Source of the DNA: Chromatiales bacterium
GTDB taxonomy: Bacteria > Pseudomonadota > Gammaproteobacteria > Steroidobacterales > GCA-2729495
DNA: 33,760 nt
Direction of reading: 5' to 3'
NCBI GenBank assembly: GCA_020831895.1
Contig: JAFIFS010000079.1
Span: forward strand, 1 to 33,760
Shown here: in pieces, positions 1 to 6,646 of the stretch
Position numbering within the stretch: position 1 is the stretch's first letter
Layout: every line of letters starts with the position of its first letter
The notes under the pieces: model-generated
The model's input: only the letters and a program-made list of their open reading frames with translations
Told to the model about the DNA's origin: nothing
Databases searched by the model: none
Program-made: the position numbers and the translations under genes

Positions 1-570
1 AACCTGGAGCGTCTGCCGAAACGCTATAGCGGACAGCGCTACCGACCCACCCCGGCCGAGGTGGATGTTCTCGACTGGATCGGCAAGCTGCCCCCCACCG
101 CGATGCGCTTCGACGAGGACGCGTGGCAACTGTTCTGTGAGCACGATGCCGCCGTCATCGAGCAGCTGAAGTTCGATGATCCCCACCTGGCCGGCCGACT
201 GTCAGAGCAGGCCATCAAGATTGCCGCCTACCTGGCCCTTTCGGATCAGCGGATCAGGATCTCCGCGCAGGATATGACCATCGCATTCGCCATCCGGGAA
301 GGCCTGTACTACCGCGTCCGGGCGCTGGCGACCCATGACGGCAGCCTGGATGGCCTCCACGCCACCGGGGCGGCACTGGCCCAGGTGCAAGGGCTGTTCG
401 AGCGGCATTCCGGGATCTATCTGTCGCGACTGACCACGATGTCCCGGCGCTATGCGGCGCTGTCTGTCGCCGAGCAGCAGGCAGTAATCCGGGCGCTGAT
501 ATCCGCCGGAATCGCGGAGCACCACGAAACCCGGAAAGGATTCCTTGTGTCGCTGGTGAGCCCGTCATGA
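1..570 (+). CDS. DUF3987-like primase/helicase, C-terminal part (5' truncated by window)
   Basis: The reading frame is open from base 1 and ends at the TGA at 568-570, so the gene begins upstream of the window. The visible 189 or so residues are mostly helical. They contain a stretch (Leu-Ser-Glu-Gln-Ala-Ile-Lys-Ile-Ala-Ala) followed by an Asp/Met-rich helix and an Ala-Ile-Arg-Glu-Gly-Leu-Tyr-Tyr segment. This resembles the C-terminal helical region of DUF3987/YfjI-type replication proteins found in phages and satellites, and a winged-helix-like end follows. No ATPase motif is visible because that part would lie outside the window. The position upstream of the terminase genes fits a replication protein of the element. 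The family assignment is from remembered pattern only. An internal GTG at 61 is probably not the start, because the frame continues upstream. Confidence 0.6.
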   Translation, partial: NLERLPKRYSGQRYRPTPAEVDVLDWIGKLPPTAMRFDEDAWQLFCEHDAAVIEQLKFDDPHLAGRLSEQAIKIAAYLALSDQRIRISAQDMTIAFAIREGLYYRVRALATHDGSLDGLHATGAALAQVQGLFERHSGIYLSRLTTMSRRYAALSVAEQQAVIRALISAGIAEHHETRKGFLVSLVSPS

Positions 571-779
571 GCAATTTTTCTGCGAATTTCTACAAGGCTG
601 CCGAACACGCGCAGAGCCTAGTAAATACGGTATTTCTTATGAATTTAAAGATGTATTTCTACATTTATACATCCCCCACACCTATGGCGCTTTTCTCAGG
701 GGGGGATACCCCGTCGAAAACGTCGAAATGTAGAAAAACCTGCAATAGTTTTAGTGTCCAGGATGAGGACGAGCCATGA
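567..779 (+). CDS. Small ORF of doubtful coding status (70 aa)
   Basis: This frame starts in a 4-base ATGA overlap with the preceding gene and ends in a 4-base overlap with the next, an arrangement that would allow translational coupling. The product is not recognised. It has no hydrophobic segment of membrane length and no clear domain, and it has an odd composition (Tyr/Phe-rich centre, then a Pro/Gly-rich stretch and Lys/Cys near the end). The DNA beneath is much more AT-rich than its neighbours and carries several short direct and inverted repeats. The stretch may therefore be a DNA or RNA element that happens to stay open. I lean slightly against a functional protein. Confidence 0.3.
   Translation: MSNFSANFYKAAEHAQSLVNTVFLMNLKMYFYIYTSPTPMALFSGGDTPSKTSKCRKTCNSFSVQDEDEP
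571..775. other. AT-rich repeat-bearing stretch after the replication gene; candidate origin
   Basis: This stretch is clearly AT-rich against a GC-rich background. GTATTTCT occurs at 630-637 and 653-660, 23 bp apart. TTTCTACA occurs at 587-594 and 656-663 and, inverted, at 729-736. GATGTAT (650-656) faces ATACATC (667-673) in a perfect 7-bp inverted repeat. CGTCGAAAA and CGTCGAAAT lie in tandem at 712-729, and ATCCCCC is followed by GGGGGAT about 25 bases on. Repeats in an AT-rich island immediately downstream of a primase-type gene match the layout of satellite and phage replication origins. That function is inferred only. A regulatory RNA leader is the main alternative. Confidence 0.3.
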
Positions 780-1015
780 ACGAAACACGCTATCCCGAGA
801 TCTATCGGTCCCTTGTGTTCACCGCCGAGCAGTGTCGCGAGGAAGGACTAGAAGTTGCCGAGGCCGCTGCGCTTTTCCTCCGGTTCGCCTGGCTGTTGGT
901 GGCCGAGAACAGCGACGAGCAGGTCGCAACCCGCTGGCTGCAACGCATGGGTGAAGTGGCAGGGGATGCACCGGAGAGGGGTGGGGGTCAGTCACGCAAT
1001 ACGACCATTAATTGA
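776..1015 (+). CDS. Hypothetical protein of the phage-like element (79 aa)
   Basis: The ATG overlaps the upstream stop (ATGA) and is preceded by a GGATGAGGA stretch that can serve as ribosome binding site, which supports this start. The product begins with an acidic, helical region rich in Glu and Ala (roughly residues 15-65), and its tail is Gly/Arg/Asn-rich and probably disordered. I do not recognise a family. Small acidic helical proteins are common between replication and packaging genes of phages and satellites. Composition and codon use resemble the flanking phage genes. No membrane segment or catalytic motif is visible. Confidence 0.55.
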   Translation: MNETRYPEIYRSLVFTAEQCREEGLEVAEAAALFLRFAWLLVAENSDEQVATRWLQRMGEVAGDAPERGGGQSRNTTIN

Positions 1016-1127
1016 GCACTACCAGCACCATGGCGGTGGATTTATCCGCCATTGCGCTAGAAACGGCGCGGGTTCTGGCGTTAGGCTGATTCTGTACCCA
1101 ACATAGGAACCCACATAGGCACAGCGA

Positions 1128-1487
1128 ATGGCGAAGAAAATGAAGGAAATTCCGTCCAAGTACGCCGAGGACTGGGTGGAGACGCTGGACAGGCGCTCTG
1201 CGGTGTCTCGTGCCGTACTCAGCCGCCTGGCTGCGCTGGAGGATGAGCTGGGCGGGGACTTGTCCTATCAGCGCCGCAGCCTGGCGCGGCGTGCTGTCTG
1301 GGTGGAGGCTATCTGCGAGCTGCGCGAGGCAGAGCTGGCACGCGGCGGCCTGGAGCAGATGGACCTGGGGCCATACGTCCAGGCGATTAACGCACTCACC
1401 GGCCTGTATCGCGTCCTGGGATTTGACCGCGCACAGAAGAAAGTCCCTGACCTGCAGAGCTACATCGCCAGCAAGGCCAATGGGTAA
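1128..1487 (+). CDS. Probable terminase small subunit-like protein (119 aa)
   Basis: The protein is 119 residues, highly charged and almost entirely helical. It opens with a Lys-rich stretch and continues with Arg- and Glu-rich helices such as RRSLARRAVWVEAICELREAE. Its place directly before a nuclease and the terminase large subunit is where the small terminase (DNA recognition) subunit sits in HK97-like modules, and its length and helical character fit. No specific motif makes the call by itself, so the function rests mainly on position. The gene overlaps the next by 8 bases, which suggests translational coupling. The ribosome binding site is weak (AGG about 10 bases upstream). A 112-base gap separates it from the preceding gene. 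Confidence 0.55.
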   Translation: MAKKMKEIPSKYAEDWVETLDRRSAVSRAVLSRLAALEDELGGDLSYQRRSLARRAVWVEAICELREAELARGGLEQMDLGPYVQAINALTGLYRVLGFDRAQKKVPDLQSYIASKANG

Positions 1488-1785
1488 GCACTCCCGCGAC
1501 AAAGGCAAGCGTGGCGAGCGTGAGCTGGCCGCCGTGCTGACCGCTGCTGGCTTCCCTGCCCGCCGTGGCCGCCAGTATTGCGGCGATCCCAGCGCACCGG
1601 ACGTTGTGGCCGACCTGCCGTTTTTCGTTGAAGTGAAACGCACTGAGCGCCTGTCCGTCTACGAGGCCATAGAGCAGGCCGAGGCTGACTCTGCCGGCAG
1701 GCCGGTATTGGTGGCACACCGCAGGAATGGCAAACCCTGGCTGGCAATCCTGCCGCTGCAAGACTTTCTGAGGCTGTTGCAATGA
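1480..1785 (+). CDS. PDDEXK-type phage endonuclease (Holliday-junction-resolvase-like, 101 aa)
   Basis: The start is the ATG at 1480, inside the end of the TerS-like gene. The open frame extends further upstream, but that part lies wholly within the preceding gene. The protein begins basic (GKHSRDKGKRGERELA), with a Glu in the first helix. An Asp follows in SAPDVVADLP, and the core FFVEVKRTER supplies the Glu-x-Lys pair, so the order E...D...ExK of a PDDEXK nuclease is complete. Length and Gly/Arg-rich start match small phage resolvase-like nucleases of the Hjc/VRR type. It sits where many HK97-type modules carry an HNH nuclease that assists terminase. Its role in packaging is inferred from this place. 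It overlaps TerL by 4 bases (ATGA). Confidence 0.75.
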   Translation: MGKHSRDKGKRGERELAAVLTAAGFPARRGRQYCGDPSAPDVVADLPFFVEVKRTERLSVYEAIEQAEADSAGRPVLVAHRRNGKPWLAILPLQDFLRLLQ

Positions 1786-3233
1786 ATCTGCTACAGGCAC
1801 TCACCGATGACGCCATCATGGGCCAGCACTTCAAGGGCGAGAGCTGGGAGCCATGGCGTGCCGTCCTGGCTGCTGCCTTCGCGCTCCCGATGACGGATGA
1901 GCAGCGCCAGGTATTCAGCAAGCTGTCCGGAGGCCGTGAGGCGCCGCGAGAGCGCACCAGGGAAGCCTTTATCATCGCAGGCAGGCGTAGTGCCAAGAGT
2001 CACATAGCAGCCGCCACAGCCGTTTATACAGCGTGCATTGGCTGCGAGCTGGATGGCACCTTGAGCCGGCTGTCTCGTGGCGAGATCGGCACCGTGTCTC
2101 TGCTGGCTGTTGATCGCCGGCAGGCTGCTGTTGCGCTGTCTTATGTGCGTGGCCTGCTGGAATCCTCCCCGCTGCTGTCTGCAATGGTTGCGAAGGATGC
2201 GGGAGACAGCATTGCGCTGACCAATGGCACCGTGATCGAGGTCAGCACGGCGGACTATCGCCGGGTCCGGGGTCGCACCCTGCTGGCGGCGATAATGGAT
2301 GAGGTTTGTTTCTGGCGTGATGAGTCGAGCCAGAATCCAGACCAGGAGGTTTACCGCGCCCTGCAACCGGCATTGGCGACTACGGGCGGCCTGCTGCTGG
2401 CGGTCAGTTCCCCCTACAGCCGCAAGGGTCTGGCGTGGTCGCGACACAAGAAGTATTTCGGCAAGTCTGATGGCGTGCTGGTAATCCAGGCGGCGACTGC
2501 GGACCTGAACCCGACCATTGACCCGGCAATCATCGAGGCGGCGATGCAGGATGATCCTGATGCCGCGATGGCGGAATGGGGCGGGCAGTTCAGGCGCGAC
2601 ATTGAGCAGATTTTCACCCATGAGGCGGTCGATGGGGTCACCGTCCCCGGTCGGCGCGAGCTGCCCCCGGTGGATGGCGTCGAGTACTTCGGCTTCGTCG
2701 ATCCGAGCGGCGGCGCGCACGATGCGATGACTTTGGGGATCAGTCACCGTCAAGGTGATGTTGCTGTCCTGGATCTGGTGTCGGAGATCAGACCGCCATT
2801 CAATCCCAGCGAGGCGGTGAAAGAGTTTTCCGACATTCTCAGGCGCTACCGGCTGTCATCTGTGAGCGGTGATGCTTACGCCGCAGGCTGGACCGTGGAA
2901 GCTTTTCGCAAGGCAGGCATCCGCTATGAGAAGTCCCCGATGACCCGCAGCGAGATCTATTCCGCGTTCCTGCCGATGGTGAACAGCGGGCAGTGTGAAC
3001 TGCTGGATGATGACCGGCTGCGCTCACAATTGATCGGGCTGGAGCGCAAGACGTCCCGCACGCGAATCGTGATTGACCACGGGCCAAATGGTGCGGATGA
3101 TTTAATTAACTCAGCGGCGGGTGCGCTGACCAGGGCAAGCCTGAGAACTGCACCGCTGTTGATATTCGAGGCGCTGTTTGATGAGCCGGACGCGGCTGCA
3201 TTGGACCCGCCAGTAATGCGGATCGGCTGGTGA
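1782..3233 (+). CDS. Phage terminase large subunit (483 aa)
   Basis: This is the DNA-packaging motor: an ATPase that drives DNA into the prohead and a nuclease that cuts the concatemer. The Walker-A-like loop is at residues 67-74 (GRRSAKSH). Walker B is near 169-174 (AAIMDE), followed by a coupling segment near 205-212 (LAVSSPYS). The RNase-H-like nuclease half shows acidic residues at Asp307 (FGFVDPSGG), Asp364 (VSGDAYAAGW) and Asp440 (GADDLINSAAGAL). Length is normal for the family and there is no sign of decay. The start overlaps the nuclease stop as ATGA. No portal gene follows, which is abnormal for a complete phage. Confidence 0.93.
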   Translation: MNLLQALTDDAIMGQHFKGESWEPWRAVLAAAFALPMTDEQRQVFSKLSGGREAPRERTREAFIIAGRRSAKSHIAAATAVYTACIGCELDGTLSRLSRGEIGTVSLLAVDRRQAAVALSYVRGLLESSPLLSAMVAKDAGDSIALTNGTVIEVSTADYRRVRGRTLLAAIMDEVCFWRDESSQNPDQEVYRALQPALATTGGLLLAVSSPYSRKGLAWSRHKKYFGKSDGVLVIQAATADLNPTIDPAIIEAAMQDDPDAAMAEWGGQFRRDIEQIFTHEAVDGVTVPGRRELPPVDGVEYFGFVDPSGGAHDAMTLGISHRQGDVAVLDLVSEIRPPFNPSEAVKEFSDILRRYRLSSVSGDAYAAGWTVEAFRKAGIRYEKSPMTRSEIYSAFLPMVNSGQCELLDDDRLRSQLIGLERKTSRTRIVIDHGPNGADDLINSAAGALTRASLRTAPLLIFEALFDEPDAAALDPPVMRIGW

Positions 3234-3365
3234 GCCTGGGATAGCCTTGCAAGAGACAGCCGATCCGCGACACGGTTTGCGTGACGACCAGGGATAGCCT
3301 GGGGCGAACACCGGCCTTCGGGCCGACCGTGAGTGTGATTCAACATTCACGATGAGGAATTAATC
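3234..3365 (+). promoter_or_regulatory. Leader region between terminase and capsid genes
   Basis: These 132 bases hold no gene. GGGATAGCCT is repeated at 3238-3247 and 3291-3300. A GGCC-TTCG-GGCC hairpin lies at 3313-3324. An AGGA-rich ribosome binding site (GAGGAA at 3354-3359) stands just before the capsid ATG. This is where portal and protease genes would lie in a full phage. The repeats may mark a deletion scar or a control element for high capsid expression; neither is proven. Confidence 0.4.
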
Positions 3366-4511
3366 ATGGAAGTGTCAGAGCTTCTAAGGACCGTCAAAGA
3401 GACGGACGAGAAAATGTTCGATGCTGTCGGGCGCTATCGCGAGGAGATTCGCGACTTCGATGCGCGGCTGATCGAGATCGAGAAAGAGCGCAAGCGGCAG
3501 TATCGCGGTGAGCCGGCTTCCGAGGCCGGACCCGAGACGAAGGCTGTATCGCAGTTTCTGCGTGGCATGGAAACGAAGGCCATAGCAAGCCTGAGCACGA
3601 CCGATGACGGTCAGGGCGTTGTGGTTCGCGGTGACTGGTCTGATCGGATCTTCAAGCGGATCATTGAGACCAGCCCGGTGCGGCAGGTGGCCAATGTCAT
3701 GATGACCACGACCGATGCACTCGAGGTGCTGGTTGATCGTGGTGAGCCGGCTTCCGGCTGGGTGGCAGAGAAAGGCGACCGTGACCCGACTGCTGCATCA
3801 TTCATGACCCGGCACCGGATCGAGGTGTTCGAGCATTACAGCTATCCGAGCGTGACGCAGCACATGTTGGAGGACAGCGGGTTCGATGTGGCGAACTGGC
3901 TGGAAAACAAGCTGGCAACGCGCTTTGGTCGGCAGGAAGCGGCAGCATTCATCGCCGGAGATGGGAACGGTAAGCCGAAAGGCATCCTGACCTATGACCT
4001 GGTGCCAGATGCGGCGTTCGACTGGGCAGACTCACCGGAATATGGCGACCCGTCCGAGTATGAAATCGGGGCGATCTACTCAGGCGAGGATGGCGACGTT
4101 ACACCGGATGCGCTGTTCGACACGGTTGATGCGTTGAAAAGTGATTATTTGCCGGGCGCTGCCTGGATGATGTCACGCCGGACGCGCAATCGGCTGCGCA
4201 AGCTGCAGGATGAGGACAACCGGCCTTACTTCCAGTTGAGCATGAGTGATTCGATCCCTGATCGGTTACTCGGCTTTCCGGTTTACCTGGCCGAGGACCT
4301 GCCCAACCCGGAGGCTGATTCCAAGTCAATCTGGTTCGGCAACTGGCGCGAGGGTTACACCATCGTCGATCGGGTCGGCATGACGATTCAGCGCGATTCG
4401 CTGACTCGGCCGGGCTGGGCGAAGTTTTACGCCCGGCGTCGGACTGGCGGCATGGTGACCAACCCGGAGGCGCTCAAGTGCCTGGTGCTGGGCGATGAGC
4501 CTAGCGTCTAA
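3366..4511 (+). CDS. HK97-family phage major capsid protein (381 aa)
   Basis: The protein forms the icosahedral shell. Residues 1 to about 65 are a charged, coiled-coil-prone segment that resembles the scaffolding delta domain of HK97-type capsid proteins. The capsid fold follows, with typical stretches: a long middle region containing GWVAEKGD, then IEVFEHYSYPSVTQHMLED (arm and spine), a Gly-rich loop before GDGNGKPKGIL, and a C-terminal part with AAWMMSRRTRNRLRKL and LLGFPVYLAEDLPN. Length and order are normal and the gene looks intact. A good ribosome binding site precedes the ATG. In most HK97-type phages the delta domain is removed by a prohead protease, but none is encoded beside it here, so maturation would need another phage or would not occur. 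Confidence 0.94.
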   Translation: MEVSELLRTVKETDEKMFDAVGRYREEIRDFDARLIEIEKERKRQYRGEPASEAGPETKAVSQFLRGMETKAIASLSTTDDGQGVVVRGDWSDRIFKRIIETSPVRQVANVMMTTTDALEVLVDRGEPASGWVAEKGDRDPTAASFMTRHRIEVFEHYSYPSVTQHMLEDSGFDVANWLENKLATRFGRQEAAAFIAGDGNGKPKGILTYDLVPDAAFDWADSPEYGDPSEYEIGAIYSGEDGDVTPDALFDTVDALKSDYLPGAAWMMSRRTRNRLRKLQDEDNRPYFQLSMSDSIPDRLLGFPVYLAEDLPNPEADSKSIWFGNWREGYTIVDRVGMTIQRDSLTRPGWAKFYARRRTGGMVTNPEALKCLVLGDEPSV

Positions 4512-4620
4512 GTTCTAGCGTGTAGTGCGCTTGATCCGGCTTCGGCCGGCGGGGCTGCATCGAGCCTTGATCCAGAAATCGGTGACACCCCCCGGCCATT
4601 CTCCCGGTGCGGGGATTGAC

Positions 4621-4665
4621 CCCCCGGCAGACTTTCCACCTTCGGGTGCTGCCGGGGGGTTTTTT
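4621..4665 (+). terminator. Strong rho-independent terminator at end of the element
   Basis: A perfect 10-bp stem (CCCCCGGCAG with CTGCCGGGGG) encloses an 18-base loop that itself contains a nested CACC-TTCG-GGTG hairpin, and a run of six T follows at 4660-4665. It lies about 110 bases after the capsid stop and would end transcription of the phage module before the tRNA genes. A smaller CCGGC-TTCG-GCCGG hairpin lies upstream, near 4536-4549. Confidence 0.88.
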
Positions 4666-4701
4666 GTGGGTGCGTTTTTTGCGCAGATCACTCGGCTGCT
4701 G

Positions 4702-4769
4702 ACTTACCCAACACCGCCACCCTGTCCGCGAGCGTTCGCCGCTGACTGTTAGGTAAGTGTTGGGTAAGT
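4702..4769. repeat. Three copies of GTTRGGTAAGT near tRNA-Glu; candidate attachment arm sites
   Basis: One copy lies on the minus strand (4702-4712) and two lie head to tail on the plus strand (4748-4758 and 4759-4769). The outer copies form a 13-bp perfect inverted repeat (ACTTACCCAACAC with GTGTTGGGTAAGT). Short repeats 30-100 bases from a tRNA 3' end are what integrase arm-binding or excisionase sites look like. The tRNA end itself (about 4802-4825) would be the crossover core. No integrase is in the window and no second core copy can be seen, so the attachment role is inferred. Confidence 0.5.
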
Positions 4770-4801
4770 TCCAGCCGCGTCACCGTAAGTTATTGATTTA
4801 A

Positions 4802-4876
4802 TGGCGTCCCCACGGGGATTCGAACCCCGGTTGCCGCCGTGAAAGGGCGGTGTCCTAACCACTAGACGATGGGGAC
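4802..4876 (-). tRNA. tRNA-Glu (anticodon TTC)
   Basis: The minus strand folds as a full cloverleaf. The acceptor GTCCCCA pairs with TGGGGAC, the anticodon loop is CTTTCAC with anticodon TTC, and the T arm is CCGGTTCGAATCCCCG. A CCA end is encoded (75 nt with CCA). It is the second tRNA of a pair read after tRNA-Ala. The phage-like element abuts its 3' end, the usual target of tyrosine integrases. Confidence 0.97.
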
Positions 4877-4910
4877 GCGGATGGAATCGCGAAAGCGATC
4901 AGTGATGATC

Positions 4911-4986
<76 letters not shown>

Positions 4987-5038
4987 ACGGTGGAGCGGCA
5001 ATCTACGCGAGGGGTTGGGGGGTGTCAAGAACGCAGGG

Positions 5039-5105
5039 ATTCGTGACTGAAGTCGCTCCCACAGCAGTCCTGCCTCCCCCTGTGGGAGCGACCTCAGTCG
5101 CGAAT
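5039..5105. repeat. Inverted pair of REP palindromes (REPIN/BIME-like)
   Basis: A 25-bp unit that reads TGTGGGAGCGAC on the minus strand (5039-5063) is followed 17 bases later by a plus-strand copy (5081-5105). The two differ at only two positions. The GTGGGAGCGAC(T/C)TCAGTC(A/G)CGAA unit is the well-known extragenic palindrome of Pseudomonas, Stenotrophomonas and Xanthomonas relatives, mobilised by RAYT transposases. None is encoded here. The pair can fold into one long hairpin between gltX and the tRNAs and may stabilise or end the gltX message. Confidence 0.88.
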
Positions 5106-5124
5106 GCCATTTTGCCAAGGATCT

Positions 5125-5150
5125 GTTCGCGGATGAATCCGCTCCTACAG
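5125..5150 (-). repeat. Third REP element overlapping the gltX stop codon
   Basis: On the minus strand this reads CTGTAGGAGCGGATTCATCC followed by GCGAAC, a second REP subtype (GTAGGAGCGGATTCATCCGCGA). Its first bases supply the last Leu codon and the TAG stop of gltX. The palindrome GCGGAT-TC-ATCCGC is intact. Confidence 0.8.
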
Positions 5151-6539
5151 CAGCCGGCCCAGGGCCTTGGCCAGGCGCGCCAGCACGCGCTCGCGCCCGA
5201 CCAGCTCCAGCGTCACGTCGATGGGTGGCGATACCGTGCCGCCGGTGACGGCCACGCGCACCGGCTGGCCGAGCTTGCCGAAGCCCAGCCCGCAGGCCTC
5301 GGCCACGGCGGCCAGCGCCTCGTGCAGGGTCTCGCGGCGCCAGTCCGCCAACCCCTCCAGCCGCTGCTGCAGCATCTGCAGCGCCGGGGCCAGCGCGGGC
5401 TTCAGGTGCTTCGCCGCCGCCTTCTCGTCCAGCACGAACTCGCTGCGGTACAGGAAGCCGGCACTCTCGGCCATCTCGTGCAGCGTCACCGCGCGCTCGC
5501 GGAACGCCTCGACCACCGCCTCCAGCGGCGGGCCGGCCGCGAGCTCGCAGCCCTCGCGCGCGGCGAGCTGCGCGCGCAGCCCCTCGGCCAGGCGCGCGGC
5601 AGGCGCTGCCTTGATGTACTGCTGGTTCAGCCAGTTCAGCTTGTCCGGGTCGATGCGCGCGGCCGAGGCGTTGACGTCGGTAACGTCGAACAGCCGGGTC
5701 ATCTCCTCGATCGAGAACAGCTCCTGGTCGCCGTGCGCCCAGCCCAGGCGCACCAGGTAGTTCAGCACCGCCTCGGGCAGGTAGCCCTGCTCGCGGTACT
5801 CCAGCACGTTGACGGCGCCGTGGCGCTTGGACAGCTTGGCGCCATCCGGCCCCAGGATCATCGGCAGGTGCGCGTAGACCGGCACCGGCAGGCCCAGCGC
5901 CTCGATCATCCGGATCTGGCGCGGCGTGTTGTTCAGGTGATCGTCACCGCGGATGACATGCGTGATGCCCATGTCGGCATCGTCGACGACGACGCTGAAG
6001 TGGTAGGTCGGCGAGCCGTCGCCGCGCAGGATGATCAGGTCGTCGATCTCGCGGTTGTCGAACACCACCCGCCCGCGCACCTGGTCGTCGACCACGGTAT
6101 CGCCCTCCAGCGGCATCCTGAAACGCAGCACCGGCGTGACGCCGGGCCGGGGCTCGCTGCGCTGGCGGCAGCGCCCATCGTAGCCGGGACGCTCGCCGCG
6201 CGCCTGCTGCTGCGCGCGCATCTGGTCGAGCTCCTCGCGCGTGCACCAGCAGTGGTAGGCCTTGCCCTCGGCCAGCAGCCGCGCGGCCACTTCGCGGTAG
6301 CGGTCGAAACGCTGCGACTGGTAGAACGGACCCTCGTCAGGGTCCAGCCCCAGCCAGGCCATCCCGTCGAGAATCGCATCGACCGCCACCTGTGTGGAGC
6401 GCTCGCGGTCCGTGTCCTCGATGCGCAGCACGAAATGCCCGCCGTGACGACGCGCATAGAGCCAGCAGAACAGCGCCGTGCGCACGCCGCCGATGTGCAG
6501 GTAGCCGGTGGGACTGGGGGCGAATCGGGTCTTGATCAT
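5145..6539 (-). CDS. gltX: Glutamyl-tRNA synthetase
   Basis: This enzyme charges tRNA-Glu with glutamate in the cytoplasm, and its substrate tRNA lies just downstream. It is 464 residues, normal for bacterial GluRS. The N-terminus TRFAPSPTGYLHIGG holds the HIGH-type motif, RIEDTDRER follows, and the KMSKS-type loop is AKLSKRHG near residue 240. A zinc-site-like Cys-x-Cys pair with a later Cys lies near residues 98-126. The C-terminal anticodon-binding region is complete and ends with Arg-Leu-Leu, where the TAG stop falls inside a REP element. The start ATG at 6539 gives the standard N-terminus. The gene is divergent from the phosphopantetheinyl transferase, with a 107-base gap between them that holds both promoters. 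Confidence 0.98.
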   Translation of the reverse strand: MIKTRFAPSPTGYLHIGGVRTALFCWLYARRHGGHFVLRIEDTDRERSTQVAVDAILDGMAWLGLDPDEGPFYQSQRFDRYREVAARLLAEGKAYHCWCTREELDQMRAQQQARGERPGYDGRCRQRSEPRPGVTPVLRFRMPLEGDTVVDDQVRGRVVFDNREIDDLIILRGDGSPTYHFSVVVDDADMGITHVIRGDDHLNNTPRQIRMIEALGLPVPVYAHLPMILGPDGAKLSKRHGAVNVLEYREQGYLPEAVLNYLVRLGWAHGDQELFSIEEMTRLFDVTDVNASAARIDPDKLNWLNQQYIKAAPAARLAEGLRAQLAAREGCELAAGPPLEAVVEAFRERAVTLHEMAESAGFLYRSEFVLDEKAAAKHLKPALAPALQMLQQRLEGLADWRRETLHEALAAVAEACGLGFGKLGQPVRVAVTGGTVSPPIDVTLELVGRERVLARLAKALGRLL

Positions 6540-6646
6540 CAGGCTTGGGACCAGGCTGGGCAGGGAGCGTGCATTGTAGCGCCATCATCCCGCGCCCGAG
6601 CCGGACGGCATGACAGGCGCAGCGCCGGCAGGCACACTGCTGGGCG

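Noticed and set aside
1029-1088. Tiny ORF (19 codons) between the hypothetical and TerS-like genes
   Set aside because: No ribosome binding site, very short, no overlap with neighbours. Treated as chance.
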